Of a stretch of 14,498 bases of DNA, positions 14,106-14,498 are shown piece by piece; the first letter of the stretch is position 1; every line of letters begins with the position of its first letter. The stretch comes from Candidatus Auribacterota bacterium (GTDB lineage Bacteria > Auribacterota > JAFGBW01), in assembly GCA_016932965.1 (NCBI GenBank), contig JAFGBW010000299.1, forward strand, positions 1 to 14,498. The letters run 5' to 3'. The position numbers and the translations under genes were made by a program. The notes under the pieces are model-generated. The model did no database searches and was not told the DNA's origin. It saw nothing but the letters and a program-made list of their open reading frames with translations.

Positions 14106-14498
14106 TCAAGAAAAAGGAATAAAAAAAATCCGGATGCTTCCCAATTCATGGATTCCGGGTTCAAAAAGGACAGGGTCGGGAAGCCAGGTAAAATTACTGA
14201 TAAGGGCGCGCTGGGACGAACTTTCCACGCTCTGCACAAAAGGGAATAGAAGTTTTCTGCCGTCTAGGGTCAACTGGCCTTCCGGCCGTTTAAAAACATA
14301 ATGATCATTTGAAAGCGTCGCCTCATGAACTTCATGGCGGTTGTTTCCTGCGCGGGACCTGTTTATTTTCAACTCATTTCCTTTTGAATCCAGTACCTGA
14401 TAGAAAGACTCATCCAGGTGGAAACAGAGCTGAACCTTCTCGATCCGCACGGGTGCAATGATCTCTAGTTTCCAGCAGACATCCGCAATTTGTCCGTG
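14106..14498 (-). CDS. Hypothetical protein, 5' end beyond the window (partial)
   Basis: Only the C-terminal 130 residues are in the window. The frame looks like it could start at GTG 14450, but reading further upstream to the window end gives 16 more sense codons with no stop (ending ...DVCWKLEIIAPV before the GTG), so the gene most likely enters from outside. The visible part has a strand-rich pattern (VRIEKVQLCFHLDESFYQVLD; HYVFKRPEGQLTLDGRKLLFPF; GSIRIFFIPFS). I do not recognise a family. The stop TGA (complement of 14106-14108) is 13 bp before the start of the next gene, so they form an operon. Confidence 0.6.
   Translation of the reverse strand, partial: HGQIADVCWKLEIIAPVRIEKVQLCFHLDESFYQVLDSKGNELKINRSRAGNNRHEVHEATLSNDHYVFKRPEGQLTLDGRKLLFPFVQSVESSSQRALISNFTWLPDPVLFEPGIHELGSIRIFFIPFS

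Noticed and set aside
14093-14239. Long version of the 240-aa hypothetical protein starting at 14239
   Set aside because: The extra 49 residues overlap the upstream gene in another frame, and an ATG just after that gene's stop is available.

Overview
The window looks like chromosomal DNA of a Gram-negative, diderm bacterium of the Desulfobacterota/deltaproteobacterial type. This is inferred from gene content: receiver-PilZ and receiver-GGDEF proteins, a GspG-like pseudopilin, a secreted VIT/VWA protein, an ECF sigma/zinc anti-sigma pair with a membrane Ser/Thr kinase, and many short palindromic intergenic repeats. No marker gene fixes the species. Coding density is ordinary; I see no rRNA, tRNA, complete insertion sequence or CRISPR array.

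Left part (1-2585). About 450 bp of gene-free DNA ends in a good sigma-70 type promoter that drives a receiver-PilZ regulator (447-1148, +). A receiver-GGDEF diguanylate cyclase (1397-2338, -) converges on it. One gene is predicted to make cyclic di-GMP and the other to bind it. Between them lies a 183-bp near-perfect palindrome with 20-bp terminal inverted repeats ending in TTAA; the stop codon of the cyclase lies inside its terminal TTAA.

Middle (2586-8526). An orphan GspG-like pseudopilin and an AT-rich SAM-dependent methyltransferase with a signal-like N-terminus lie on the + strand. They converge on a 1025-aa secreted VIT-VWA-TPR-DUF2135 protein on the - strand. Long perfect hairpins of one sequence family lie at both flanks of that gene, and further degenerate short repeats fill the 430-bp gap behind it. 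A DnaQ-like DEDDh exonuclease follows on the - strand.

Right part (8560-13142). An apparent operon encodes an ECF sigma factor, a TTG-started zinc-finger anti-sigma factor with a long extracytoplasmic part, and a Hanks-type Ser/Thr kinase with one membrane segment and a large extracytoplasmic C-terminus carrying TPR-like repeats. A textbook ECF promoter (GGAACTT-N16-TCTAA) lies directly in front of, and partly collides with, the annotated sigma start codon. This suggests autoregulation and probably a later start. Together these genes look like an envelope-sensing module that couples transcription to protein phosphorylation.

Right edge (13143-14498). A MITE-like repeat with a central hairpin is followed by two tandem unrecognised genes on the - strand. 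The upstream one is cut by the window end: its reading frame stays open through the last base.
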